NCBI GenBank assembly: GCA_963734275.1
Contig: CAVTGO010000001.1
Span: forward strand, 55,480 to 119,479
Source: CAVTGO01 sp963734275
GTDB lineage: Bacteria; Actinomycetota; UBA4738; HRBIN12
Direction: 5' to 3'
Length of the DNA: 64,000 nt
Shown here: positions 37,771-47,419 of the stretch, piece by piece
How the letters are laid out: every line of letters starts with the position of its first letter
Position numbering within the stretch: the stretch's first letter is position 1
Position numbers and translations under genes: made by a program
The notes under the pieces: model-generated
The model's input: the letters and a program-made list of their open reading frames with translations, nothing else
Databases searched by the model: none
Told to the model about the DNA's origin: nothing

Positions 37771-38949
37771 CTACGCTCGGTCCCACACGACCCACGTCGA
37801 GTCCGGCGCGCGGAACTCCCAGCCCGACAGGGTGGGCGGGCGCTCGGGATCGAGTCGCAGGTTCGGCAGTCGGTCGAGCAGCAGGTCGAGCGAGACGCGC
37901 GCGAGGTGGCGTCCGAACCACGCTCCGAGGCAGAAGTGGTTCCCCGCCGCGAACGCGAGGTGCGCGCCCTCCTTGCGGTGCATGTCGAAGCGGTCGGGGT
38001 GGGTGAACCGGCGCGGATCGCGGTTCGCGCTCGAGAGCGCCGCGCCGATCAGGGCGCCTTCGGGGAGCTCGGTCCCGGCGAGCTCGGTCGCCGCCGTCGT
38101 CTGCCGGGTCGCCGTCCCGACCGGGCCCGCCCACCGCAGGGTCTCCTCGACGGCCGCCTTCACGAGCGGCCGGACCTTCCGGACCTCGTCGAGCTGGTCC
38201 GGCTCCCGGCCCAGCGCGATCACGACGAGCGCGATCAGGTCCCGCGGCTCCTGGAGCCCGCCCGAGAGCATCAGCTTGGTGTTCGCGACGATCTCCTCGC
38301 GCGACATGCGCTCGCCGTCCTGCTCGTGGTGCAGCATCCACGACAGCACCGACCCGTCCGGCTCGCCGGCCACGCGGTCGAGGACCCGCTCGATGACCTC
38401 GCCGAGGGCGGCGCTCGCCTCGTCCGCCGGGGCCTGCTTCGCCGCGTCGCCCTCGAAGTTCGCGAGGCCCGGCATCAAGCCCTCGTTCCAGCGGAGCAGG
38501 TCCTCCCATGGCACCTCGTCCAGGCCGAGCATGAACCGGAGCGAGCGCACGGACATCGGGTCGGCGAACTCGCGGAACAGGTCGCACGAGCCCCGGGCCT
38601 CGAACCCGTCGATCAGCTCGTTCGCGAGCTCGGGGATCATCCCCAGCGTGCGCTGCTCCACGTCGCGAGGTCGGAACGGCGGCTCGACGACACGACGGAT
38701 CCGCCGCTGGTCCGGCCCCTCCGAGCCGAGCATGTTCCGGCCCATCGTGCGGTTGAGCGTCGAGGGGTCGGTGTCGGCCGTGAAGCGCTCGGGCTCGAGG
38801 TTCACGGCGCGGACGTCATCGAAGCGGGTGACGAGCCAGAGCTGGACCGCTGGAACCCACGCCACGGGCTCCTCGTCGCGCAAACGGGCGTAGATCGGGT
38901 ACGGATCGCGCTCCAGCTCCTCGAGCGTGATCTGCTCGCCGACACTCAT
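37771..38949 (-). CDS. Cytochrome P450
   Basis: The 392-residue soluble bacterial-type P450 has the heme-ligand Cys340 in FAAGNHFCLGAWFGR and the ExxR motif in EETLRWAGPV. The I-helix segment LSGGLQEPRD (229-237) has Glu-Pro where most P450s have an acid-alcohol (Asp/Glu-Thr) pair, so the proton relay is unusual. Its start overlaps the stop of the carboxymuconolactone decarboxylase-like gene by 4 nt, implying a shared transcript. The substrate is unknown; no ferredoxin is adjacent. Confidence 0.88.
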   Translation of the reverse strand: MSVGEQITLEELERDPYPIYARLRDEEPVAWVPAVQLWLVTRFDDVRAVNLEPERFTADTDPSTLNRTMGRNMLGSEGPDQRRIRRVVEPPFRPRDVEQRTLGMIPELANELIDGFEARGSCDLFREFADPMSVRSLRFMLGLDEVPWEDLLRWNEGLMPGLANFEGDAAKQAPADEASAALGEVIERVLDRVAGEPDGSVLSWMLHHEQDGERMSREEIVANTKLMLSGGLQEPRDLIALVVIALGREPDQLDEVRKVRPLVKAAVEETLRWAGPVGTATRQTTAATELAGTELPEGALIGAALSSANRDPRRFTHPDRFDMHRKEGAHLAFAAGNHFCLGAWFGRHLARVSLDLLLDRLPNLRLDPERPPTLSGWEFRAPDSTWVVWDRA

Positions 38950-39533
38950 GCGTGCTTCCCCGGCTCCCAGCCGTGCGGACCGATCGTCCGGCTGGCGAAC
39001 GCTGTAGGGGTCTCCTCCAGGTCGGTCGCCATCGAGTCGTTCCAGCGGTTAAGGAACCCGAACAGCCCGACGACGGCCAGGATCTCGACGATCTCGCCCT
39101 CGTCCCAGTGCGCCCGCAGCTCCTCGAAATGCTCGGAGGTCACCTGGTTCGGAGTCACGCTCGCGTCCCTCGCGAATCGCAGCGCGGTGCGTTCGGCCTC
39201 CGAGTACAGGGCCGAGCGCTCGAAGTCCCAGATCTGCTCGATCTTCTCGTCCGGCACGCCGCGGAGCTTGGCGTCCACCGTCTCGTGAGCCTGGCAGTAC
39301 CGGCAGCCGGCGGCGGTGCTCGCGACGATCGCGACGAGCGGCTTGAGTCCCACCGGCACCGTCCCCGTCCGCCAGATCTGCGTGATGAGCTCGCTGAACG
39401 CGCGCAGGATCTCTGGGCGCCGCGCCATCGTGAACAGGCTGTTCGGGACGAACGACATCGAGTCGTCGTAGAGCCTCCAGAGGTCATCGAGCTCGGGATG
39501 ATCCTCGCGCCGGAGCGGTTCCATGTTCGCCAC
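38946..39533 (-). CDS. Carboxymuconolactone decarboxylase/AhpD-like protein
   Basis: The 195-residue protein has the CMD/AhpD redox centre GCRYCQAHETV (CxxC followed by His three residues later), within a helical fold (VPNSLFTMARRPEILRAFSE). Proteins with CxxC act as peroxidase-like or thiol-disulfide partners; those without act in protocatechuate breakdown. The CxxC points to the AhpD-like type. It is the first gene of a two-gene unit with the P450 and is divergent from the SDR gene. Confidence 0.82.
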   Translation of the reverse strand: MANMEPLRREDHPELDDLWRLYDDSMSFVPNSLFTMARRPEILRAFSELITQIWRTGTVPVGLKPLVAIVASTAAGCRYCQAHETVDAKLRGVPDEKIEQIWDFERSALYSEAERTALRFARDASVTPNQVTSEHFEELRAHWDEGEIVEILAVVGLFGFLNRWNDSMATDLEETPTAFASRTIGPHGWEPGKHA

Positions 39534-39604
39534 ATCGGCCTCCTTGGGCCGCGGTTCGCGGCTCGGCCCGATGCGGCAGACTATGCCGCATCCGAGGAGG
39601 CGGG

Positions 39605-40366
39605 ATGCGGCTCGAGGGCAAGGTGGCGATCGTCAGCGGCGGCGGGACGGGCATCGGCGCAGCCAGCGCCCGACGCTTCGCGGCCGAAGGCGCGAGCGTC
39701 GTGGTGACGGGCCGCCGTCCTGAGCCGCTCGAGGCCGTCGCGGCCGAGATCGGCGGGCTGGCGGTCCCCGGGGACGCCGCCGACCCCGAGCACGCGCCTC
39801 GCGCCGTCGCGGCAGCGGTCGAACGGTTCGGCGGGCTCGACATCGTGGTCGCGAACGCGGGCGTGGGGTTCGGAGGCTCGGCGGGCGAGGTCGACGACGA
39901 ACGCTGGACGCGGACGATCGACGTGAACCTCACGGGTCCGCTCCGGCTCGTGCGTGCCGCGCTCCCCGCGCTGATCGAGCGCGGCGGCGGCTCGATCGTG
40001 CTGGTCTCGAGCATCTCCGGACTGGTGGCCTCGACGGAGTCGGCGGCCTACATGGCGTCGAAGATGGGTTTGATCGGGCTCGCGCGCTCGCTCGCGGTGG
40101 ACTACGGCCCGCACGGGATCCGCGCGAACGCGCTGTGTCCCGGCTGGGTCGTCACGCCGATGGCCGACAAGAGCGCCGACGAGCTCGCCGAGGCTCGCGG
40201 CGTCACGCGGGATGAGGCGTACGTCCTCGCGACCGAACAGGTCCCGCTCCGCCGTGCCGCGAGCGCCGACGAGCTGGCCTCGTGCGTCCTGTTCCTCGCC
40301 TGCGATGATTCCTCGCTCGTGACCGGGGCGGCCATCGTCGCCGACGGTGGGACCACGATCGTGTGA
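39605..40366 (+). CDS. Short-chain dehydrogenase/reductase
   Basis: The 253-residue protein has the classical SDR pattern: VSGGGTGIGAASARRF (cofactor loop), VANAGVGFGG (NAG motif), catalytic Ser in VLVSSISGL and the YMASKMGLIGLARS active site (YxxxK). TGRRPE after the second strand suggests NADP(H) preference. It ends AAIVADGGTTIV as in 3-oxoacyl-ACP reductase-like members. A second SDR gene follows 31 bp downstream. Confidence 0.9.
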   Translation: MRLEGKVAIVSGGGTGIGAASARRFAAEGASVVVTGRRPEPLEAVAAEIGGLAVPGDAADPEHAPRAVAAAVERFGGLDIVVANAGVGFGGSAGEVDDERWTRTIDVNLTGPLRLVRAALPALIERGGGSIVLVSSISGLVASTESAAYMASKMGLIGLARSLAVDYGPHGIRANALCPGWVVTPMADKSADELAEARGVTRDEAYVLATEQVPLRRAASADELASCVLFLACDDSSLVTGAAIVADGGTTIV

Positions 40367-40397
40367 CGCCGGCTCGCTCGCCTGGGACGAGGTGCTC

Positions 40398-41171
40398 GTG
40401 AGCTTCGACCACTCGGGGCGCGTCGCGTTCGTGACCGGCGCCGGCTCGGGGATCGGCCGGGCGACGGCCGATGCGCCTCGCCGCCGAGGGTGCCTCCGTC
40501 GCGGTGGTGGACGTGCGCCTCGACGCCGCCCAGGAGACCGCGTCCACGATCGCCGAGGCCGGTGGGATCGCGGTCGCGTTCGACGCCGACGTCCGCGAAC
40601 GCATGGAGGTCGAGTCCGCACGCGACGGTGCACTCGCGGCGCTCGGACACATCCGGTACCTCGTGAACAACGCGGGGCTCGTGCGGATGTCCACGCTCGA
40701 CGAGCTCGAGGAGGACGAGTGGGACCTCGTCCTCGACACGAACCTGAAGAGCATGTACGTGGTGACGCGCGCGGTGGCGCCGGCGATCGGCGGAGGCGGG
40801 CGGCGGAGCTATCGTGAACATGTCGACGATCGAGGCCGAGGTCGTCGTCGCTTCGCAGGGCCATCCGCAGGTCCACTACAACGCCTCGCAAGGGCGGGGT
40901 GAAGATGCTCACGAAGGCGCTCGCCGTCGAGCTCGCGGACCGGAACATCCGGGTCAACGCCGTCGCGCCGGGGCCGATCGCGACGTCGTTCATCCCCGGC
41001 GGCGACCTCCGATCGCCCGAGGCATGGGCGTTCCTCAAGGAGCGGATCCTCGTCGGTCGCGTGGGCGAGCCCGAGGACGTGGCGGCCGCGATCTCGTTCC
41101 TGCTCTCGGACGAGGCGTCGTTCATCACGGGCGCACAGCTCCCCGTCGACGGCGGGTGGCTGACGCGATGA
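40398..41171 (+). CDS. Second short-chain dehydrogenase/reductase, frameshifted
   Basis: From the GTG at 40398 the gene reads VSFDHSGRVAFVTGAGSGIG, then continues in another frame with RLAAEGASVAVVDVRLDAAQ and LVNNAGLVRM, then NMSTIEAEVVVASQGHPQVH, YNASKGGVKMLTKALAVEL, and ends PVDGGWLTR at 41171. Three single-base insertions (near 40470, 40800 and 40890) separate these blocks, and removing one base at each restores a normal SDR. Catalytic Ser, Tyr and Lys are all present. It overlaps the next gene's ATG by 4 nt. Confidence 0.8.
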
Positions 41172-42535
41172 CCCCTGCCCTCACGCCCGACGAGCTCGAC
41201 GCCGAAGGCTTCCGCACCGTCGTCGTGACCTCGGCCGACGTCTCGGGCCGGCTCGTCGGCAAGCGCTTCTCCCCCGACGCGTTCCGCCGGATGCTCACAC
41301 GAGGGCGTCGTCGCTCAGCTCCTGCGTCCTCGGGTGGGACGTGGACCAGTGGCCCGGACCCGTCCAGGAGTACACGGGCCACCACACCGGCTGGCACGAC
41401 GTCCGTCTCGTCCCCGACCTCGAGACGCTGCGACCGGCCGCGTGGCTCGACCGCACCGCGATCTGCGTGGCGGACTTCGTCGAGATGGGCTCGGACGAGC
41501 TCGTCCCCATCGCGCCCCGCACGATCCTGCGCCGTCAGGTCGAGCGGCTGGCCGACGACCGGACTCACGGCCACAGGTGGCCACCGAGCTCGAGTTCGCG
41601 CTCTACCGCGGGACCTACGACGAGGGCAGGACGAACGGCTACGAGACGCTGCAACCGACGACGCTCGCACGCGCCGACTACACGATCCAGGCGGGCGACC
41701 AGCACGAGGGGTTCTTCGGCGGCGTCCGCGAGGCGCTCGCGGCGTCGAACCTCCGCCCGTGGACGAGCCAGGTCGAGTGGGGCCTCGGCCAGTGGGAGAT
41801 CAACCTCGAGTACCAACACGCGCTGGAGATGGCCGATCGCCACGTGCTGTTCAAGCTCGCGATGCGCGACCTGGCGGCCGCGGCCGGGCATGGCCGTCAC
41901 GTTCATGGCCAAGCCCTTCGCCGACACGACCGGCTCCTCGTGCCACCTGCACCTGTCGCTGGTGGACGGGACCGGCGCCAACGTCTTCCACGATGCCGAC
42001 GCGGCCGACGGGATGTCCGAGGCGCTGCGCTCGGCGGTCGGCGGCGTGCTCGAGCGGGCGCCCGAGCTGATGCTCCTGTACGCGCCGACCGTCAACTCGT
42101 ACCGGCGGACCACGAGCGGCGAGTTCTCGGGCAACGGCGTGTCGTGGGGGTTCGACAGCCGGATGGTCTCCTGTCGCGTGCTCGTCCGAGGCGAGCCGAG
42201 TCAACGCGCCTCGAGTGGCGGATACCCGGCGCCGACGTTGACCCGTACCTCGCGATCGCAGCCGTGCTCGCCTCGTCGGCCGGCGGCATGGCTCGCGAGC
42301 GCCGACCCCGGCGAGCCGCTGACCGGCTGGGACTTCGACGCGGAGGTCCCGCCGCTCCCGGTCACGCTCGGCGAGGCGGTCGCCGCCTTCCGCGACGGCG
42401 TCGTTCGGGGCCGAGGCCTTCGGCAAGGACGTCGTGGCCCACTACGCCGAGGCCGGCCGGTGGGAATGGGAGCGGTTCCTCGCGCCCGGGGCCGTGACGG
42501 AGTGGGAGCGTCGCCGCTACTTCGAGGTCATCTGA
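41168..42535 (+). CDS. Glutamine synthetase-family enzyme, frameshifted
   Basis: The ATG at 41168 overlaps the SDR stop. Readable blocks are VVTSADVSGRLVGKRFSPDA, SCVLGWDVDQWPGPVQEYTG, ATELEFALYRGTYDEGRTNG (catalytic Glu region), SQVEWGLGQWEINLEY (the GS signature), MAKPFADTTGSSCHLHLSL with the H-x-H ATP/glutamate region, TVNSYRRTTSGEF, LEWRIPGADVDPYLAIAAVL and WERRRYFEVI at the end. At least five indels break it. It belongs to the GlnA-like (gamma-glutamyl amide/amine) side of the family and not to housekeeping GlnA, judged from length and divergence. Convergent with the LLM gene, overlapping by 8 nt. Confidence 0.75.
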
Positions 42536-43496
42536 CCAGCGCGGCGACGCGCTCGACGACCTCGCGACAGAACCCGCCTATCTCGGCCGGCTCGTCGACG
42601 AACTGCGACGGCTTGATGCAGATCGTGGTGAACCCGCGAGCCAGCTGACTCGGGATCGACGCGAGCGCCTCGTCGAGGTCGGCGGTGGTCGTGGCGTCGG
42701 TGAACCGCCCCCGCGTACCGCCCACCATCTCGAGCTCCGCCGGGTCCCGCCCCGCCTCGGCCATCGCCGTTCGCAGGCGCTCGAGCTCCTCGTCCGTGGG
42801 CGAGCCGAGCGGGTCGAACCCACTGCCGTACCCCACGAGGCGCCGGAGCAGCCGCTCGTGCAGGCGCTGTCCCCCGAACCACAGCTGCGGGCCGCCCTCA
42901 CGGAACGGCTTGGGCTCGAGCCAAACGTCGGCGAACCGGTAGCGCTCGCCGTGGAACGACGCGGGCGTAGCGCTCCATAGGGCGCGCCACGCCTTGAGGT
43001 GCTCGTCCAGCAGGTCGCCCCGTCGGTCGAACGGCACGTCGAGGGCCTCGTACTCGGCCCGGTGCCACGATGACGGTGGGCTGGACGACGAGCCGTCCCT
43101 CGGACAGCAGGTCGAGCGTCGCCAGCTGCTTCGCGAGCAGCGAGCGGGTGCCGGAGCGGCGCGATGATCGAGCTCGCGACGAGCCGGAGCCGGGTCGTGC
43201 GCGGCGGCGACCGCCGAGAGCAGCACGAGCGCGTCGGGCCAGGGCGTCGCCGGGTCCTGGTTGGAGGGCAGCGCGTAGTCGCGGGGGTTCATCGGCGTTC
43301 CGTCCGCGTCTGCGCCCGGGCCGAGGACCACGTGCTCGCTCACCATGACCGCGTCGAAGCCCGCCGCCTCGGCCTCGACCGCCATGTCGACGAGGCCGCC
43401 CAGATCCCTCGGTGGAAGAAGCGTGTGGTTCTCGGACAGGATCAGGACCAGCCGGGGCGGCATTCTCGGCGCCGCCCCGGCTCCGTCCTGCGTCAC
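42528..43496 (-). CDS. LLM-class flavin-dependent oxidoreductase, internally frameshifted
   Basis: The 322-residue frame starts with PPRLVLILSENHTLLPPRDL and FDAVMVSEHVVLGPG and ends with TTICIKPSQFVDEPAEIGGF, the pattern of luciferase-like flavin monooxygenases/reductases. Residues about 100-145 are nonsense in this frame, but three single extra bases (near 43180, 43125 and 43080) restore RLRLVASSIIAPLRHPLLLA, KQLATLDLLSEGRLVVQ and PTVIWHRAEYEAL. Three insertions sum to one codon, which is why the frame stays open. It lies 7 bp after the APC permease on the same strand. Confidence 0.78.
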   Translation of the reverse strand: MTQDGAGAAPRMPPRLVLILSENHTLLPPRDLGGLVDMAVEAEAAGFDAVMVSEHVVLGPGADADGTPMNPRDYALPSNQDPATPWPDALVLLSAVAAAHDPAPARRELDHRAAPAPARCSRSSWRRSTCCPRDGSSSSPPSSWHRAEYEALDVPFDRRGDLLDEHLKAWRALWSATPASFHGERYRFADVWLEPKPFREGGPQLWFGGQRLHERLLRRLVGYGSGFDPLGSPTDEELERLRTAMAEAGRDPAELEMVGGTRGRFTDATTTADLDEALASIPSQLARGFTTICIKPSQFVDEPAEIGGFCREVVERVAALVR

Positions 43497-43503
43497 GTCG
43501 AGG

Positions 43504-44973
43504 TCAGCCGCGCAGGTCTGCCAGCGCCTCGCTGGCCGGCTCCCGTCCCTTGACCGCGGCCATGTAGAGGATGCCGAGCGCGAACCAGATCACCGCGGAC
43601 CACGGCGCCAGCAACGTCGGGCTCGGCACCTTGTAGAACGAGCCCCAGATCCCGGCTCCGGTGATCGCGATCCCGAGGATCACCGAGCACCACAGCTCAA
43701 CCTTCTTGGCCTCGTCCCCGAGCCCCTTGATCGCGCCGATCGACATCAGCAGGTAGACGACGAGCAGCGCGAACCCACCGAACGTCGCGCACCAGGCGAA
43801 CACCGAGAAGTAGTGCGGGAAGTCCGGCAGTGCGAGCAGCGTGTCGTTCGCCTCCGACACCACGATCAGGACGGCCTGGACCGCGATCAGGAGCAGGATC
43901 GCGCCGATCGGCGTGCCGTACTTCGACGCGACCGCCGCGAGCGGCGCGGGCAGACGACGGTCGCGCGCCATCGCGAACGTTCCCCTCGACGAAGCCACGG
44001 CGGCGCCGACGTACACGGCCAGCATGTCCAGGAAGACGACGACCACCAGGATCTTGATCCAGAACTCCGACCCGAAGGGCGAGCTCGGGTCGCCGAGCGC
44101 GAACACGGGCGCACCGGCGACGGCCGGGTCCGTGATCACGGCCAGGTCGAAGCCGAACCCGGCGACCTCGACGTAGGACGCGATCAGATAGAACACAGAG
44201 ACGATCACGACGGCTCCGAGGACCGCCTTCGGGATCGACCGTTTCGGCTCGGCCGTCTCCTCCGCGAGGTTCGCCGCCGTCTCGAACCCGACGAAGATGA
44301 GGACCCCGTACAGCACCCCGAAGAGGATGCCGCTGAAGCCTCCCTCCGGAGTGGGGTCGAACGCCTTCACGAAGTCGTTGTCCCCTCCGAGGTCGATGAT
44401 CACCGTGATGAAGAAGATCAACAGGACGGCGATCGAGATCAGCGCCAGCGTCAGCTGGACCCGCGTCGAGATCTGGACGCCGAAGTACAGGACGGCGAAC
44501 AGCAGGACCGCGAACACCACGTCCCACAGCCAGATGGGCAGCGGCGATTCGGCCTCGAAGATCAACGGCCACAAGCTGTCGTGGACGTAGCCTCCGATCA
44601 GCAGCCCCAGCCCCGTCGTGAGGATGATCGTGCCGCCGTAGTACAGCCACCCCGCCGCCGCGCCGACCGTGCGGCCGAGCCCAGCCGACACGTAGTCGTA
44701 CAGCGATCCCGCGGCGTGGATCCGCTTCGCGTACTGCGCCACGATCCAGCCGAGCGCGAACGTGCCGATCCCCGCGAGGAGCACCGCGAGCGGCGCCGAC
44801 GTGCCCGCTCCTTCGCCCGAGACGTTGAACCCGATGATCAGCGGGATGATGAAGGCCGCGCTGAACACCGGTCCCATGAAGCCCACCGACTGCGCGAGCA
44901 CGTCGATCAGCGTCAGCTTCTTCTCGCCGAGCCGCTCGTACCCGACCGCGCCGTTGCTTCCGTCCATCGCCAC
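43504..44973 (-). CDS. APC-superfamily amino acid permease
   Basis: The 489-residue protein has about 12 membrane helices with the APC start LTLIDVLAQSVGFMGPVFSA and the conserved FVGFETAANLAEETAEPKRS region between helices 6 and 7. It should import an amino acid or amine. It sits in one leftward run: aldehyde dehydrogenase, extradiol dioxygenase, this permease and an LLM flavoprotein, so it may supply an aromatic amine or amino acid for that pathway. Confidence 0.88.
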   Translation of the reverse strand: MAMDGSNGAVGYERLGEKKLTLIDVLAQSVGFMGPVFSAAFIIPLIIGFNVSGEGAGTSAPLAVLLAGIGTFALGWIVAQYAKRIHAAGSLYDYVSAGLGRTVGAAAGWLYYGGTIILTTGLGLLIGGYVHDSLWPLIFEAESPLPIWLWDVVFAVLLFAVLYFGVQISTRVQLTLALISIAVLLIFFITVIIDLGGDNDFVKAFDPTPEGGFSGILFGVLYGVLIFVGFETAANLAEETAEPKRSIPKAVLGAVVIVSVFYLIASYVEVAGFGFDLAVITDPAVAGAPVFALGDPSSPFGSEFWIKILVVVVFLDMLAVYVGAAVASSRGTFAMARDRRLPAPLAAVASKYGTPIGAILLLIAVQAVLIVVSEANDTLLALPDFPHYFSVFAWCATFGGFALLVVYLLMSIGAIKGLGDEAKKVELWCSVILGIAITGAGIWGSFYKVPSPTLLAPWSAVIWFALGILYMAAVKGREPASEALADLRG

Positions 44974-45039
44974 GCCGGTCCCCCCTCCTCAGCCGCGTTC
45001 CGACCCGCGAACGCTACTCCCGCATGCTTCCCGATGGAA

Positions 45040-45923
45040 TCACGCGGCCCAACCTGTCTCCGGGCGCTCGAACCACACGTGCACCTGCCCCGTTCCCACC
45101 GAGGCCTCGTACTCGCTGAACAGAGCTCCCGGCGCCGTGCACGAACGCCCCCCGAGCGCCGACGCCATCATCAGGTAGTGGCCGAAGTGGCCCTCCGGAT
45201 ACGCCTTGCGGTACTCGGGCATGTTGTCGATCACGCCGGCGTGGTCACCTCGCTTCATCATGTCGATGACCTTCATGTCGGCGTCGTAGTACTTCATGTC
45301 GTAGATGTTGTCCGGCGCCTTCTGGCTCTCGCGCTTCCGCAGATCCTTGAAGTTGAAGAACCGGTGCGTCATCCCTCCACTCGCCAGCAGCACGACCCGC
45401 CGATCGCTCTCGCGGATCGCGTTGCCGATCAGCTCGCCGAACAGCAGGAAGTCGTCCGTATCGCAGCACTGGTTCAGCGCGACGGAGAGCCATGCGGTGT
45501 CCGGGTCGCCGAGGAAGGTCCAGATGTTCACCGTGCCGTAGAACAGCGGCAGGTACGGGTCGTCGTTCGCGAGGATCCAGCAGTCGTCCCGGCCCTCCGC
45601 CTGTGCCTCGATCAGCTTCGCGAGCTCGGGATCGCCCGGCATGTCGTAGGGGATCTGCTTCATCCCGCGCGGGAGCTCGTGGCTCGTGAACTTCCCTGCC
45701 GGCGGTCGTGCGAGGTCACGATGTGCTCGAAGGTCGACTCCCAGTGGGTGTCGAACACGATCACGGCGTCCGGCTTCAGGCGGTCGAGGACCTCGCTCTT
45801 CAGCCGGTGCAGACCGGGAACGAGGGTGATCTCCTTGCCCTCGTTGATCTCCAGCCGGACCTCCTCCGGCAGCATGATCGTGGGGACGTGCGCGACGAGC
45901 CCCGCGCCGACGATCTCACCCAT
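45040..45923 (-). CDS. hpaD: Class III extradiol ring-cleavage dioxygenase (HpaD-like), frameshifted
   Basis: The ATG at 45923 opens MGEIVGAGLVAHVPTIML, with iron-ligand His in AHVP, then KEITLVPGLHRLKSEVLDRL, VIVFDTHWESTFEHIVTSH. One missing base near 45705 shifts the frame to GKFTSHELPRGMKQIPYDMP, VLLASGGMTHRFFN (second His) and DIYDMKYYDAD-like sequence to the stop at 45040. This is the LigB-type fold of 3,4-dihydroxyphenylacetate 2,3-dioxygenase; related enzymes cleave other catechols. The hpaE-like gene ends 3 bp upstream, which supports the homoprotocatechuate assignment. Confidence 0.8.
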
Positions 45924-45926
45924 ACG

Positions 45927-47396
45927 TCATCCCTCCCCGGGATCCCAAGGCGCCATGCAGACGTTCTTCACGTCCGCGTAGAAGTCGAAGCTGTACACGC
46001 CGCCCTCGCGCCCGATCCCCGAGCTCCTCGAGCCGCCGAACGGCGCCCGCAGGTCGCGGACGAAGAAGCAGTTGACCCAGACGGTACCGGCCACCAGGCG
46101 CTCGGAGACGCGCTCGGCCCGCTCGCGGTCGCCCGTGTACAGGATCGCGGCCAGGCCGTACTCGGTGTCGTTGGCGAGCGCGATGGCCTCCTCCTCGTCC
46201 TCGAACGTCTGGAGCGTGAGGACGGGACCGAAGACCTCCTTGCGGAGGACCTCGGCTCCTTCCGGCACGTCGGCGAACAGCGTCGGCCGGTAGTACAGAC
46301 CGCCGCGCTCCTCGTTCGGCCCGCCGCCGAGCAGCACCGTCGCGCCGTCCGCCTTCGCCCGCTGCACGAACCCGTCCACGCGCTCGAAGTGCTCGCGCGT
46401 GATCAGCGGCCCGATGTCGGTGGTTCCGTCGCGCGGGTCGCCCTGCACGATCGCCGCGGCGGCCTCGAGGAACCGCTCCAGGAACGCATCGTGCATCGAG
46501 CGCTCGACGATCAGGCGCGTGCCGGCGAGGCACACCTGCCCCGCGTTGTCGAACTGGTTCACCGCCTGCTTCACGACGGCGTCGAGGTCGGCGTCGGCGA
46601 ACGCGACGAACGGCGACTTTCCCCCGAGTTCCAGCGAGGCCGGCGTGAGGTTCGCGGCGGCGGCCGCGGCCACGAGCTTGCCGGTCTCGATCGAGCCGGT
46701 GAACGCGATCCGGTCCACGCCGGGATGCGCGGTGAGGGCCGCGCCCGCCTCCTCGCCGATCCCCTGCACGACGTTGAAGGCGCCGTCGGGCAGTCCGGCG
46801 TCGCGCGTGATGTCGGCGAGCATCGAGGCGGTGAGCGGCGCCCACTCGGGCGGCTTCGCGATCACGCTGTTGCCGGCCGCCAGCGCGGGGGCGATGCGCC
46901 ACGTCGCGAGCATCAGCGGCGCGTTCCACGGCGTGATCACCACCGTAACGCCGCTCGGGTCCCACTCGGTGCGGCTCACGAACGCGTTCATCTCGAACGC
47001 CTCGTCGCCGAGCTCCATCAGCTGGTCCGCGAAGAAGCGGAAGTTCCGAGCGACGCGCGGCATCACGGAGTTGGTCATCGAGCGGAGCAGCGACCCGTTG
47101 TCGCGCGTCTCGACCGCGGCGAGCTGCGGCACGCGCTCCTCGACGAGGTCGGCGACGCGATGCAGGGCCTCGGCGCGCTCCTTGGGCGGGGTGCGGCCCC
47201 AGGTGTCGAACGCGGCCCGGGCCGCGTCCACGGCGCGGTCGGCCTCGGCGCTCCCCCCACGCACGACCTCGGCGAGCCTCGTCTCGTCGATCGGCGAGAC
47301 GTCCTCGAACGCGCCGGAGGAGCCGACGCGCTCCCCGCCGATCCAGTGCTCGGTCGAGACCTCGACGCCCTCGACGATCGCGCTCGCACCCGTGGC
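45927..47396 (-). CDS. hpaE: Aldehyde dehydrogenase, HpaE-like (5-carboxymethyl-2-hydroxymuconate semialdehyde)
   Basis: The protein reads from GVEVSTEHWIGGERVGSSGA through VITPWNAPLML, FTGSIETGKLVAA, catalytic Glu in LELGGKSPF and Cys in NAGQVCLAGTR, to the stop at 45927. No ATG, GTG or TTG lies in frame upstream of GTG at 47264, yet homologous N-terminal sequence continues to about 47396, so an indel probably separates it from its true start. It is paired with the extradiol dioxygenase and would oxidise the semialdehyde product of ring cleavage. Alternative: another ALDH of the same subfamily. Confidence 0.8.
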   Translation of the reverse strand, partial: ATGASAIVEGVEVSTEHWIGGERVGSSGAFEDVSPIDETRLAEVVRGGSAEADRAVDAARAAFDTWGRTPPKERAEALHRVADLVEERVPQLAAVETRDNGSLLRSMTNSVMPRVARNFRFFADQLMELGDEAFEMNAFVSRTEWDPSGVTVVITPWNAPLMLATWRIAPALAAGNSVIAKPPEWAPLTASMLADITRDAGLPDGAFNVVQGIGEEAGAALTAHPGVDRIAFTGSIETGKLVAAAAAANLTPASLELGGKSPFVAFADADLDAVVKQAVNQFDNAGQVCLAGTRLIVERSMHDAFLERFLEAAAAIVQGDPRDGTTDIGPLITREHFERVDGFVQRAKADGATVLLGGGPNEERGGLYYRPTLFADVPEGAEVLRKEVFGPVLTLQTFEDEEEAIALANDTEYGLAAILYTGDRERAERVSERLVAGTVWVNCFFVRDLRAPFGGSRSSGIGREGGVYSFDFYADVKNVCMAPWDPGEG

Positions 47397-47419
47397 GTGC
47401 TCCCCTGTTCGAGCGAAGG

